Shown: one piece after another, positions 44,815 to 53,952 of the stretch
How positions within the stretch are numbered: position 1 is the stretch's first letter
Layout: each line of letters opens with the position of its first letter
Source of the DNA: Anaerobacillus arseniciselenatis
GTDB lineage: Bacteria; Bacillota; Bacilli; Bacillales; Anaerobacillaceae
Direction of reading: 5' to 3'
DNA: 62,135 nucleotides
NCBI RefSeq assembly: GCF_001865995.1
Contig: NZ_MLQQ01000025.1
Location: forward strand, 1 to 62,135
The notes under the pieces: generated by a model
Told to the model about the DNA's origin: nothing
Seen by the model: only the letters and a program-made list of their open reading frames with translations
Database searches by the model: none
Made by a program: the position numbers and the translations under genes

Positions 44815-45389
44815 TATGATTTCGGCTTTGTTTTCGGGACCAAATCAAAAATTTTCCCAGTTTCAACAACTTGTACGAAACGAAGTAGCCACTCATAATA
44901 GTCCTTTGCATAATCAAGTCTTTGGAAGTCTTCAGTAATTCGTTCTTTTAATTGCGTATCATCTGTTTGTTCATACAATTTCTCAAGTTCTTCTTTTGCC
45001 TCTTCCATTTCCTCAATGTTTGTCTCAGTCGCCTTTTTCCAAGTACGCGAAAATAATGCTGAAAATGATTTATACCAATCTTCTTCTGTACGATACAAAT
45101 CCTTTCGAATCCCTCTCCTAAATACCGGTTCAACCATTTTCATATCTTGCAGGGATCTAACACCAGTGCTCATACTCGTTTTACTCATACCAAGGGCTTC
45201 CCTCATATCGTCTAAAGTCATCGGATCTTCCGAAAAGTAAAGAGCACCGTATAACCTTCCAATAGAAGGAGTAATCCCATATAAATTCATATTTTTGGCG
45301 ATACTTTGTATAAACTGTTCTTTTGTTTCTTCATATTTTGCCCATTCTTTTTCATCTTTTTTAGAAGAATCTTGCTTATCATTTAACAA
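44814..45389 (-). CDS. GbsR/OpcR-type MarR-like repressor
   Basis: Winged-helix repressor of the GbsR family, whose members control glycine betaine synthesis or choline/betaine uptake. 191 residues from TTG 45389, seven bases after GGAGGT. The core SIAKNMNLYGITPSIGRLYG, DPMTLDDMREALGMSKTSM and RSLQDMKMVEPVFRRGIRKDLY agrees closely with B. subtilis GbsR. No betaine gene is adjacent, so target and ligand are open. Palindromes upstream may be its operator. Confidence 0.85.
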   Translation of the reverse strand: MLNDKQDSSKKDEKEWAKYEETKEQFIQSIAKNMNLYGITPSIGRLYGALYFSEDPMTLDDMREALGMSKTSMSTGVRSLQDMKMVEPVFRRGIRKDLYRTEEDWYKSFSALFSRTWKKATETNIEEMEEAKEELEKLYEQTDDTQLKERITEDFQRLDYAKDYYEWLLRFVQVVETGKIFDLVPKTKPKS

Positions 45390-45423
45390 CCGGAAAACCT
45401 CCACTTTAGCAATACTGTAATAG

Positions 45424-45457
45424 TTCAGTAAAAACTGTTCAAACTGATTTTATCAGT
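45424..45457. promoter_or_regulatory. Candidate operator of the GbsR-like regulator
   Basis: CAGT-AAAAA-type CAGTAAAAACTG and the palindrome ACTGAT-TTT-ATCAGT lie 35-70 bases before the start codon. Autoregulation is an inference. Confidence 0.35.
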
Positions 45458-45490
45458 TCTGCGCTCACATGAAAAGCTTTTATAAACATA

Positions 45491-48400
45491 TTATGTTGAC
45501 ATTTGATGATATTTAGATGTAATTTCTGAAGCGATGAAAGGATGACAAGTAAAAAAGATCACTTGATGCTTTTCGGCGACCTCCCGCAGCAACCTTATTG
45601 CTTGTGTGCGTCGCTTTTTATCGAAATTGACAAAAATATCATCAATAAAAACCGGAAATGCTGTGTCCTTTGAATGAACAGTTGCTAGTGCCCAACGAAG
45701 CGCTAAATAAAGTTGCTCACGTGTTCCTTGACTTAATTCATTAGGTTCAAACCTCAAACCATCTTCACGTTCGACGAAAAGTCTTTGTTCACCAACCGGT
45801 GCAAAAAGTTGATGATACCTGTTATTCGTCATAAACGAAAACATTTTTGTTGCCTCTTGAATGACGAGAGGTTGCCTCTCTTTCTCATACACCGCTTTAG
45901 ACTTTTCAATTAAAAGTTGAACCGTACGATGAAGAGCCCATTTTCTTACCTCTTCTTTTAGAATACCCTTTTCATTTTCAAAATTATGTAACGCATCGGA
46001 ATAACTACTACCATCTTCGATTTCTCTTATTTTTAACTTGAGCTCTGCTAATTGTTCGTGCAATTGCTTCTCTTCCTGCCAATACGAACTAACTTCCTTT
46101 TCTAATAGCTCAATCGCCTCTTCTAAATTGTCGCTGTTTTTCAACACATCGTTTTCTAATTTAATCAACTCATCATCATTACGAACTAACGGAGCAATTT
46201 GACTTTTTAATACCCGAAGACGTTCGTTTATTTGCACACTTTCTTTCCACGCCTTCCCTTTTTGTCGAAAGCTTTCCTCTGAGTTTAATTGAGCGATATT
46301 AAATAGTTTTTCAATTTCAGTATTATATTGCTGGCGTTTTATTTGCAATGTTTTCCGTTTTTCTATTAATTCATTTTGTTGATGAACGAGCCTTTCGTAA
46401 TTTCTTTCAACTTCTTTTTCATTCTTTAATAACTGTGTTAACTTTTCAATCATTTTTTGATAACTTTTAGCATCAAACTGTAACGATAACTGATTGCATA
46501 GTGTACTTACTTTCGTTTCAAACTCTTCCATTTCACTCTGAAGAGTCTCTCGCTTATTTTTTAAATAGGCAAGTTTACGATTTTTATCCTTTAACTGTTC
46601 CACTAACTCAAACATTTTTTTGTAATTAGCTGCCGTTAAACGTAACGGAAAACAACTACTCGTTGCCCAGTCTAACAATTTTTCCCGAATTTCTCCTTGG
46701 CCAATCTCCAATTGATCTAATTGTTTACAAACAGATTCATAATTTTGTTTCGCTTCCTTCAAATTAAGTTTCTTAAAAAACAGTTCATCACGTAATTGAT
46801 CATCCTTTTTTAAAATTTCTACCTTTTGCTCATTTTGTTGAGAATCAATTTCCTCGAGCTCTTCAAATATCATTTGTCTTTCGTCGACTTTCTTCTCTTT
46901 TTGAAAATTTAAATCATCAAAAAAATTGTTATAAGGATTTTTCGATTGACGTTTTAAACCGAGAAATATAAAAACGGCAATTACAAAGGACACTAATGCG
47001 ATGTAGGCATGTTCACTAAAGAAAAGGAAAGCTGCACCCACCAACAAAAAAAACAAACTACTGGCCATGAATATAAAAGGCTGAGAACTTTTTTTAGAAG
47101 GTGTTAGTAAACTCAATTGACGATCAATCTGAGCTAACGCTTCATCTGTTAGTTGCAAACGCTGTTTGAGCTCTGCTTCTTTATTCTGATTTGATACTTG
47201 GAATTCTAAATCATGCCTGGCCTCATCAGTTAATAGCTGTGAATTAATTTCTTGAACTTGTAACTCTTTTTCTTCAAGTACAACTTTCGCTTGGTGAAAT
47301 TGGGACTCGAGTATTTGCTCTTGCTGTTTAATTGCTGCTTCTTCCTCTATTAGCTTATTTAACTGTTGCTCAATTAAATAACTCGTTTCACAGCTCGTCT
47401 CATCGTAACCTTCGAGACCAACTTTTTCCTTCAACAGCTCGTATTCTTGTTCTTCATATTGAATTTGCTGCTGTAATAAAGCATTTTCTTCCCGTTTACT
47501 TTCATAGACTTTTCCTGTTTCTCTTATATCAGCGACGTCCTCTTCAAGTTGAGCAACATTTTCATAAACATTAAGATTTTCTATATCATTTGATACTTGT
47601 GTAAGCTTTTCCTCAAGGTCGTTCATTTCCGCCTCAACTAAAACGAGACTTTCTTGATGCTTTTCAAACCGTTCTATACCGTCTTCAGGAAAAGGTTCAT
47701 AAGCAGGTATTTGACGTAGTCGATCTTCATACATTGCTTTTTCAAGCACAACCGCTGATATAGATTGTAGCTTTTCGTAGTAACGTAGCGTTTGATTTGA
47801 TCGTTTTTTTTCCTCACTTAACTTTTCGATCTTTTCGCTTAAAACCTCTCTCTGCCTCACTAATTGTTCGTGTTCATTAAGCTTGTTTCTCCACATAATG
47901 AGCTTTTCTTCTAGGTCAGCGACTTTTTTTAAGCGATGATTGATCACAGGCTTTCTCCCCGTCGGCTTATATAATGACTGCACGGTCTTTTCTGTCTTTT
48001 TCTCAATTTCTAAAAGACTATTTCTCCCAGAAATCCCGACACCGTACATAAATTGGTTTATTTCCTCTGAATTTAATTGTTCCATCGTTTGTAAGTCTGT
48101 CGCCCCAAACGAATAAATTCCGGTAAATATCGTTCGATCTATTTCCCCTAAAACAAGTTTAAGTTCAGCTTCATTGCCGATCGTACCGTCAGGAAAATAA
48201 ATTTTCACATCACCAGTAGCTTTTCCACTGACTCGTTCAATCGTCACTTCACCAAAATAACTTGTCATCATTGAGATACTACCACCGTAGCGACCTCCGA
48301 GTCTCGGTTCATAACGTAATTCACTTTGCTGTCTAGTTGGAAAACCAAATAATATGCAACGAATAAATGCCATAATCGTTGACTTCCCGGCTTCATTCTC

Positions 48401-48493
48401 CCCTAAAAAAATGTGAATACGCTCATCGGACAATGAGATTTGATAATCTTGAAAGCGACCAAAACCGTATATATGTAGTTTCGTTAGTTTCAT
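45491..48493 (-). CDS. yhaN: SbcC-like ATPase YhaN
   Basis: Large coiled-coil ATPase paired with the nuclease YhaO, by analogy with SbcC/Rad50 and SbcD/Mre11 in DNA end processing. 1000 residues: Walker A LGENEAGKST (30-39), long coiled coils, two predicted membrane segments in the middle (about 465-515, MASSLFFLLVGAAFLFF and IALVSFVIAVFIFLG), and C-terminal signature LSQGTREQLYLALR with Walker B FPVFIDDIFVNFD. The central membrane hairpin is a known oddity of YhaN proteins and suggests membrane attachment. One base separates it from yhaO. Confidence 0.9.
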   Translation of the reverse strand: MKLTKLHIYGFGRFQDYQISLSDERIHIFLGENEAGKSTIMAFIRCILFGFPTRQQSELRYEPRLGGRYGGSISMMTSYFGEVTIERVSGKATGDVKIYFPDGTIGNEAELKLVLGEIDRTIFTGIYSFGATDLQTMEQLNSEEINQFMYGVGISGRNSLLEIEKKTEKTVQSLYKPTGRKPVINHRLKKVADLEEKLIMWRNKLNEHEQLVRQREVLSEKIEKLSEEKKRSNQTLRYYEKLQSISAVVLEKAMYEDRLRQIPAYEPFPEDGIERFEKHQESLVLVEAEMNDLEEKLTQVSNDIENLNVYENVAQLEEDVADIRETGKVYESKREENALLQQQIQYEEQEYELLKEKVGLEGYDETSCETSYLIEQQLNKLIEEEAAIKQQEQILESQFHQAKVVLEEKELQVQEINSQLLTDEARHDLEFQVSNQNKEAELKQRLQLTDEALAQIDRQLSLLTPSKKSSQPFIFMASSLFFLLVGAAFLFFSEHAYIALVSFVIAVFIFLGLKRQSKNPYNNFFDDLNFQKEKKVDERQMIFEELEEIDSQQNEQKVEILKKDDQLRDELFFKKLNLKEAKQNYESVCKQLDQLEIGQGEIREKLLDWATSSCFPLRLTAANYKKMFELVEQLKDKNRKLAYLKNKRETLQSEMEEFETKVSTLCNQLSLQFDAKSYQKMIEKLTQLLKNEKEVERNYERLVHQQNELIEKRKTLQIKRQQYNTEIEKLFNIAQLNSEESFRQKGKAWKESVQINERLRVLKSQIAPLVRNDDELIKLENDVLKNSDNLEEAIELLEKEVSSYWQEEKQLHEQLAELKLKIREIEDGSSYSDALHNFENEKGILKEEVRKWALHRTVQLLIEKSKAVYEKERQPLVIQEATKMFSFMTNNRYHQLFAPVGEQRLFVEREDGLRFEPNELSQGTREQLYLALRWALATVHSKDTAFPVFIDDIFVNFDKKRRTQAIRLLREVAEKHQVIFFTCHPFIASEITSKYHQMST

Positions 48494-48494
48494 C

Positions 48495-49733
48495 TTAACC
48501 GTCCCTTTCTTTTAATAACGTTGCCAAAACATAATGCTCTGCTTCTTTTAATAATTGTTTTTGCTCTTCATCGTCAAAAGGCTCGAGGTAGCTTCGGAGC
48601 TTCGAGTTAGCATATGCTTCATTAAGAATGTCATTTAACGGAGTTCGCTCTTCTGTCAAGCGATCAACAACCGTCACGATATCACTTAGCAAATGCTGTT
48701 CGTCTTTTAACTTCTCACGGTCCCATTCGCCGATCGTTTCTATTTTTTTATCGATAATAAAAGTGAAATTAACTTTATCTTCTTGTCCCATATTTAAAAC
48801 GTCAATAAGCTCGTCCACTTGTTCAACTAAGTAATTATGTAACGAACCACTACCGATAAAACGTAAAATCAGTAACATTCCTAAATCATATTTTTGAATC
48901 GTATCCAAAATTTCCTCACAACAGCTTTTAAGTTCATCTACTTCCGTGAGCCCTTCAATTGAAACAGTAACTTCCTCCCAGTTAATTTCGGACGTAGGTA
49001 AAAACGTAACCGCTGAGCTTTTCGTATCATCTAGCTCAACTAAAAACACACCTTTTTCGCCTAGTTCTTTTTTATGTCGTCCTTGAATATTCCCTGCATA
49101 ACAGATGTACGGGTCTTTATGTAAGACTTGCCTTTTATGAATATGACCTAATGCCCAATAATCGAAATCTTTTTCTTTTAACTGTTTCACCGCGAAAGGG
49201 GCATATAAATCATGCTCTTCTTGACCTTCCGCAGTTCCATGAAGGATGCCGATATGAAAATTTGCGTTACCCGTCTTTTCATATTTTAAAGCGATATTTT
49301 CTTTGACACTTTTTTCTGGATAACTATAACCATATATGTGAACGTTCAAATCTTCTTTTTTATACTCGTAAAACTCAACACTGTCTTTGTAGAAAAATAC
49401 ATTATTAGGCCAAGAAAGTTCGATCCAATTACCTTTTAAGTGATCGTGATTGCCGTGTACAATATAACAAGCAATTTTATGCTCGCTCAACTGTTCCATT
49501 GCATTTTTCAATCTAGATTGTGCTTTTAAACTACGATTCTCACCGTCAAAAAGATCACCTGCTAAAATAACAAAATCAACCTCATTGTTAATCGCATGCC
49601 AAACAAGCTTTTCAAGCGCCTTGAATGTACTGTCACTTATTCGATTATACAGTTGCTCTGGTAAATGCTTTAATCCACGAAATGGACTATCTAAATGTAA
49701 GTCAGCCCCATGGATGAAGCGAATTTTTTTCAT
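48495..49733 (-). CDS. yhaO: SbcD-like metallophosphoesterase YhaO
   Basis: Probable nuclease subunit working with YhaN. 412 residues with all calcineurin-like motifs in order: HGADLHLDSPF, LAGDLFDGEN, VHGNHDH, ILHG and GHIHKRQ, then a C-terminal capping domain. B. subtilis YhaO has 408. It is upstream of yhaN with the stop and next ATG one base apart, so the two are coupled. MITE copy i lies about 85 bases upstream. Confidence 0.92.
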   Translation of the reverse strand: MKKIRFIHGADLHLDSPFRGLKHLPEQLYNRISDSTFKALEKLVWHAINNEVDFVILAGDLFDGENRSLKAQSRLKNAMEQLSEHKIACYIVHGNHDHLKGNWIELSWPNNVFFYKDSVEFYEYKKEDLNVHIYGYSYPEKSVKENIALKYEKTGNANFHIGILHGTAEGQEEHDLYAPFAVKQLKEKDFDYWALGHIHKRQVLHKDPYICYAGNIQGRHKKELGEKGVFLVELDDTKSSAVTFLPTSEINWEEVTVSIEGLTEVDELKSCCEEILDTIQKYDLGMLLILRFIGSGSLHNYLVEQVDELIDVLNMGQEDKVNFTFIIDKKIETIGEWDREKLKDEQHLLSDIVTVVDRLTEERTPLNDILNEAYANSKLRSYLEPFDDEEQKQLLKEAEHYVLATLLKERDG

Positions 49734-49818
49734 CTTTCTCCCTCACCTTACATGGTAGTTGGTATTTTTTTGTTAGTTTTTGAGTTTCTTTATGACTACC
49801 TATCAATTTGTACTGTTT

Positions 49819-49936
49819 AATGAATTTCATAATTCATTATTCTCTCCACTAAGATCAATATATAGTTGCGCCAAAACCATTCGCAAACTATATATTGCGT
49901 GATGTGGCTCGTTTTTGGTAATTATGAAATTCACTC
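49819..49936 (-). repeat. MITE-like palindromic element, copy i
   Basis: AATGAATTTCATAATTC ... AATTATGAAATTCACT; inner arms AATATATAGTTGCG / CGCAAACTATATATT. Upstream of yhaO. Confidence 0.87.
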
Positions 49937-50143
49937 TGTTATTATAACATTTTAGACAAAACATTTGTTCTGTATAATTAAATTTTGAGTTTTGAGTGTT
50001 GAGTTTTGGGGTTTGCGGTTTGGGGTTGAATTTTTGTTTTCAATTTTCAATTTTAAATTTTTAATTCTACAAAACCAAAAGATCACCCAATAATAAATTA
50101 TACGGTGATCTTCATATCAGTGGCTAACTTTTCTTTTTTAACT
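49937..50143. other. AT-rich gap with heptamer tract between two MITEs
   Basis: Contains GAGTTTT repeats (49985-50020), TTTTCAATTTTAAATTTTTAATT and one hairpin (next entry). No gene is seen. Confidence 0.5.
50071..50112 (-). terminator. Candidate terminator of the Gly/Tyr-rich protein gene
   Basis: Minus strand AAGATCACC and GGTGATCTT separated by 16 bases, followed by TTGGTTTT. Confidence 0.5.
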
Positions 50144-50257
50144 AGTGAATTTCATAATTCAATATTTTCACCATTAAGACTATATGTAGTTGCGTCAAAC
50201 CGCTCACAACTACATATAGATTGATATGGCTAAATTTAGGTAATTATGAAATTCACT
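50144..50257 (-). repeat. MITE-like palindromic element, copy j
   Basis: AGTGAATTTCATAATTC ... AATTATGAAATTCACT; inner arms CTATATGTAGTTGCG / CACAACTACATATAG. Directly abuts the TAG stop of the next gene. Confidence 0.87.
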
Positions 50258-50608
50258 CTAATAATACGGTAATAATGTAAGTGCGGTAAGTGCTGCTAAA
50301 GGTAATACTAAGCGACGGAAGCGGCGACGTGGTCTAGGATAATAAGGGTATCCATACCCAGGAAAACCATAACCCGGAAAACCGTAACCTGGATATCCAA
50401 AACCCGCACCATAGCCGATTCCACCTAATAATCGCTCATCATTCTCTTCTTCTCGCTCCATTTCACCACCGGTAGGTACAGCTAAATACAAATTTTGATG
50501 ATCAACATTTTCTACAATTCCGTCAAAAGTTTGCTGATCTGTTGTTTGGACTAGTACGTAACGGTGCATATGACTTTTACATAAATCGTACATATTTTTG
50601 TGATGCAT
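50258..50608 (-). CDS. Gly/Tyr/Pro-rich protein, possible spore coat component
   Basis: 116 residues. The N-terminal part (to about 45; HRYVLVQTTDQQTFDGIVENVD) looks like a small beta barrel, then an acidic linker, then repeats of YGFPG/GYPGY (about 66-88), a basic cluster PRPRRRFRR and a hydrophobic tail. ATG 50608 is six bases behind AGGGGAG. Such Gly/Tyr repeats are seen in coat and surface proteins of Bacillus spores; function is inference. The stop codon touches MITE copy j. Confidence 0.65.
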   Translation of the reverse strand: MHHKNMYDLCKSHMHRYVLVQTTDQQTFDGIVENVDHQNLYLAVPTGGEMEREEENDERLLGGIGYGAGFGYPGYGFPGYGFPGYGYPYYPRPRRRFRRLVLPLAALTALTLLPYY

Positions 50609-50667
50609 ACCCATCTCCCCTTTCACCCTTCATGCTATGCAAGTAATAGGCGAATGGTTACTTAAAA

Positions 50668-50882
50668 ACAAGAAAAGCGCAAGCGCCTTGGTCAGCCCTG
50701 AAAAGCGGTGGAGAGCCAGCGACGATTTATCTCCTCTTGATTTATCATCTTCGATTAGATAAATATCGATGGATCGAAGCGCTCGAAGGGCTACCAAGCT
50801 GCTCCTGCGCCACTACGTTTGCTCGTCGCAAGGCAGCAAAGAAGTTTATTCAAGAAGTTGCCTCGCTGAAGCTAGACACCTT
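50668..50882 (+). repeat. AAAAGCGCAAGCGCC-family repeat, copy 5 (long form)
   Basis: AAGAAAAGCGCAAGCGCCTT ... GAAGCTAGACACCTTTCG, about 215 bases, with TTGCTCGTCGCAAGGCAGC and AGTTGCCTCGCTGAAG in the right half. Open frames in it are not credible genes. Confidence 0.8.
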
Positions 50883-50934
50883 TCGTGTTAGGATGTTATC
50901 AACAAATGATTTGTATTTATAATTTCCTGACGAT

Positions 50935-50972
50935 TAAAAAACGCCGAGTTGCATACTACAAACCCGGCGTTT
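50935..50972 (-). terminator. Terminator of yhaX
   Basis: Minus strand AACGCCGGGTT / AACTCGGCGTT (one mismatch) then six T. Confidence 0.85.
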
Positions 50973-50977
50973 AAATA

Positions 50978-51823
50978 TTATTTATATTGCATGTTCAATT
51001 GTTTTCGGAATACTTCTCTTACCATATAGGAAACTCCACCATGGTCATTAGAACGTGTTACCCAATCAGCTTGCTCACGTATTGATCGCGGTGCATTGCC
51101 CATAGCAACCCCTAACCCTACTTCGGTTATCATTTCAAGGTCATTTTCACTTGCACCGATCGCAACCATTTCATTTAAACCTATTCCTAACTTTTCTCCT
51201 AAAACGTGAAGTCCCTTTGCTTTCGAAATACCTTCAGAAACGATTTCTAGACCACTTTCTGATGAGGATGTCATATGAATACCTGGTATTTCTTGATCTA
51301 GTTCTTCTATTGCTTTTTTACGATCGTTCTCATTGAAGAAATGTGCATGAATTTTAGGTGGCATAACTGGTTCATTTAATAAATAATTACTAACTGAATC
51401 AACAAATGTTACAGGATAAAATAATGGGTCACCGATACCGATCGTCATTTTCGCAATTAAATAATTTTTTTGTCTAATCTTATTCCCTATCGCATATTTT
51501 TCATGCATCACTCGAATATGGCAGTTATGCTTTTCTAGTACTTCTACAATGTGATATGCTTTTTCGTTGTTCAATCGCTTTTCAAAAGTTGGAGTTTCTA
51601 AGGAAGAAGAAATAAATGCGCCATCATGAGTAATTAAATCTGTATTAAGGTTTAATGCTTGTGCTACTTTTTGAGCAGAAGGAAATGCCCTCCCTGTAGC
51701 TAAAGTAACGTAAACTCCCTTTCTTTTTGCATACTCTATTGCGTCTTTCGTATCCTTTGCTAAGCGATGGTTCGATTTTAATACCGTTCCATCGATGTCT
51801 AATGCTAATAAACGATATGCCAC
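50978..51823 (-). CDS. yhaX: Cof-type HAD-IIB phosphatase YhaX
   Basis: Phosphatase of the haloacid dehalogenase superfamily, probably on a sugar or flavin phosphate. 281 residues; motif I LALDIDGTVLKSNH (D9, D11), motif II TLATGR, motif III lysine in GISKAKGL and motif IV IGASENDLEMI. The C2B cap lies between. GTG 51823 follows AGAGGGGG. It agrees in family and location with yhaX of B. subtilis, a sporulation-phase gene; many close paralogues exist, so the symbol is less sure than the family. Confidence 0.75.
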   Translation of the reverse strand: MAYRLLALDIDGTVLKSNHRLAKDTKDAIEYAKRKGVYVTLATGRAFPSAQKVAQALNLNTDLITHDGAFISSSLETPTFEKRLNNEKAYHIVEVLEKHNCHIRVMHEKYAIGNKIRQKNYLIAKMTIGIGDPLFYPVTFVDSVSNYLLNEPVMPPKIHAHFFNENDRKKAIEELDQEIPGIHMTSSSESGLEIVSEGISKAKGLHVLGEKLGIGLNEMVAIGASENDLEMITEVGLGVAMGNAPRSIREQADWVTRSNDHGGVSYMVREVFRKQLNMQYK

Positions 51824-51939
51824 TGTGATCCCCCTCTTCTAAAATACTAGTCATTTGTATAAGCCTATGATAGATTAAACAGCATTAGAACAGCAGTTAG
51901 AAGAAAACACCAAAACGATTAATCGCACCATTTAATTAT

Positions 51940-52100
51940 GTAAAATGCTGTTTCGATTACTATTCTCATACATTCAAAGTGCCATTTCGTCTAACTTTAG
52001 AGGCTTGCTCACTAGTGTCAACAGCCTTTTTCATACAAAAACGCTCATGACGTTCGCTACCTTCACCTTCTAACATGTAAAAGTCGAAGGGTTTCCTAAC
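51940..52100. repeat. TTCGCTGTA/TTTAGAGGCT family repeat, copy 3
   Basis: AAAATGCTGTTTCGATTAC, CTTTAGAGGCTTGCTCACT, CAACAGCCTTTTTCATAC, AAAAACGCTCATGACG, CACCTTCTAACATGTAAAA. AAAATGCTGTT is answered by CAACAGCCTTTT. A short fragment is at 53895-53935. Confidence 0.6.
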
Positions 52101-52133
52101 CAACGAACCAACTATCCAACTAACCACTAGCCA

Positions 52134-52162
52134 ACTAAAAAAAGCCAGACAAATGTCTGACT
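52134..52162 (-). terminator. Terminator of yheA
   Basis: Minus strand AGTCAGACA-TT-TGTCTGGCT followed by seven T. Confidence 0.9.
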
Positions 52163-52179
52163 CTTTTTGAATCTTACTT

Positions 52180-52530
52180 TTATTCTTGGCCCATGCCGTA
52201 TAGTTCTTCTAGTGGCTCAGCAATAATTTTGTTAATGTCACCAATTAATTGGCTCATACGTTGCTCAGCTTCCATAAGCTTTGAAATAAGCTCATGTTGT
52301 TGAACTAATTCAAAAACACTTTGTGCTTTTTGAATTTCTTCTTCTGAAAGCTCCATACCTTGCATTTGCTTTTGTTGAAGCTCCATTTGGATTCCACGGA
52401 AATTGTCAAGCATTTGCTTTGCTTGCTCGTCCTCGTTCACCTTATTATGAAGTTCTGCTAATTGTTTGAACTCATCACTCTCTTTTAATACTCGACCTAG
52501 CTCATTTGCTTTATCATAAGCATTTGACAT
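52180..52530 (-). CDS. yheA: YheA (YlbF/YmcA family)
   Basis: 116-residue all-helical protein related to YlbF and YmcA (regulatory partners of RNase Y); the role of YheA itself is not established. ATG 52530 is chosen, with GGGAGG ten bases upstream; the open frame extends 11 codons further without signals. Family features: YDKANELGRVLKESDEFKQL, DEQAKQMLDNFR and EQRMSQLIGDINKIIAEPLEELYG. B. subtilis YheA has 117 residues. Confidence 0.9.
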   Translation of the reverse strand: MSNAYDKANELGRVLKESDEFKQLAELHNKVNEDEQAKQMLDNFRGIQMELQQKQMQGMELSEEEIQKAQSVFELVQQHELISKLMEAEQRMSQLIGDINKIIAEPLEELYGMGQE

Positions 52531-52652
52531 TGAATAAAAACCTCCCAAGATTTTGCCTATCACTCTTTATTTTGTTATAGTAATTGGCTTTTTTAATTAC
52601 TCCTTCACGACTATAACATTTTTATGTGCTGAAATAAAACCCATAACAGAAA

Positions 52653-53789
52653 TTATTGAAGAAAAATTAATATTATTCCTTGAAAAAGACCGATAAGCCC
52701 TCCTAAAATTGCTCCTAAATACGTGATGAGCTTAAACTCTTTTCTAGAAATTGATAATACCATATCCTCCAACCTCTTTACAGAAAACTGCTCTACCTGA
52801 TGTTTAACCACTTCTTCTAATTTTAACTTTTTTAATAGATAAACTAATTCGTCTGATATCGTTTGACCAACCTTTTTCACAAACCTCGGTGTTAAATCGT
52901 TCAGTAAATGCTGTTCGTATTGCTGAGTCCATCTATGAAATGGCTCGTCAAAATAATGGACTGGAACATTCTCCATTACTTCCTGCTTCAAAAAATAAAC
53001 CATTTGCTGCAAATCAACATACTCTTCAACGTCTTCAACTTTTGACTGTTTAAGCTTTTCCCACTCTTTTTTCATAAAAACTTCAATTAGCTCATGGGTT
53101 CCTTCATCATTGAGCATCTTTATTATTTCTGGTTGGATTTTATCTACGAGTCGCTCATTTCCTAAAAACATCGAAACCATATTGCCTACGGTTCCTCTCC
53201 CAGATAAAAAACGATCGACCATGTTACTTAAACGTTCAATACCTTCTTCCGTTTCGAAATAATGTTTTCCTTTTTCAATAAAAACAGCTGTCACTTGTGG
53301 GATTGATTGTTCTACTTTCTTGTTTAAATTTTCTGGAATAACATCTTTTACTCGTTTTGGTCTTAGCTCTGTCAACAGTTCTACACTCTTTATCTCAAGC
53401 CACTCATCTATTTTAGATTCAAGCTGCTTTTTGCCATCAGTAATTCCAAACCATTTTTCACTGACCGAGGTGATTGTTTCATCACTTCTTAATACTTTTT
53501 TTACTTCTTTCTTTAACCACTCAGTCATTTCGGTCATAAATAACGAACTCTCTAGCTTCTTTTTTAACCCTTCAGCAGTCAACAGATGGGTCGTTACTAG
53601 TTTTCCTAGTTGCTCTGCTAATTCAACTCTTCGTTTCGGAATTAATCCAGGCGTAAATGGAACACGCCACCTTTTAACATATATTGCTTTATATGGTCTA
53701 AATAACATTTTAATCGCAATTGAGTTGGTGATACCACCGATTAAGGCACCAACCAAAACCATCATCGCGATCAGAAACAATGTTGTCAC
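52653..53789 (-). CDS. yheB: YheB, DUF445 membrane protein
   Basis: 378 residues with a hydrophobic segment at each end (about 3-24, VGALIGGITNSIAIKMLF, and about 358-377, YLGAILGGLIGLFQG) and a long helical middle. Both ends share the GALIGG/GAILGG motif of the DUF445 family; function unknown. GTG 53789 follows GAGGAGTG. It precedes yheA, as in B. subtilis. Confidence 0.9.
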   Translation of the reverse strand: MTTLFLIAMMVLVGALIGGITNSIAIKMLFRPYKAIYVKRWRVPFTPGLIPKRRVELAEQLGKLVTTHLLTAEGLKKKLESSLFMTEMTEWLKKEVKKVLRSDETITSVSEKWFGITDGKKQLESKIDEWLEIKSVELLTELRPKRVKDVIPENLNKKVEQSIPQVTAVFIEKGKHYFETEEGIERLSNMVDRFLSGRGTVGNMVSMFLGNERLVDKIQPEIIKMLNDEGTHELIEVFMKKEWEKLKQSKVEDVEEYVDLQQMVYFLKQEVMENVPVHYFDEPFHRWTQQYEQHLLNDLTPRFVKKVGQTISDELVYLLKKLKLEEVVKHQVEQFSVKRLEDMVLSISRKEFKLITYLGAILGGLIGLFQGIILIFLQ

Positions 53790-53952
53790 TTTTGTTCACT
53801 CCTCTTTTTCTTTGCTTGTCATTATTAATACTTTTCACACATATTCGGAAAGGAACATAAGATACGATATCAACAAATGCCTATGGCAGCTGATTTCGCA
53901 CTTCGCTGTATAGCTACTGACTTTATTCAAAACTAAAGTAAATGAGTGATTA

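Noticed and set aside
50737..50922. 61-codon plus-strand frame
   Set aside because: Lies inside an AAAAGCGCAAGCGCC repeat copy that also occurs elsewhere without this frame.
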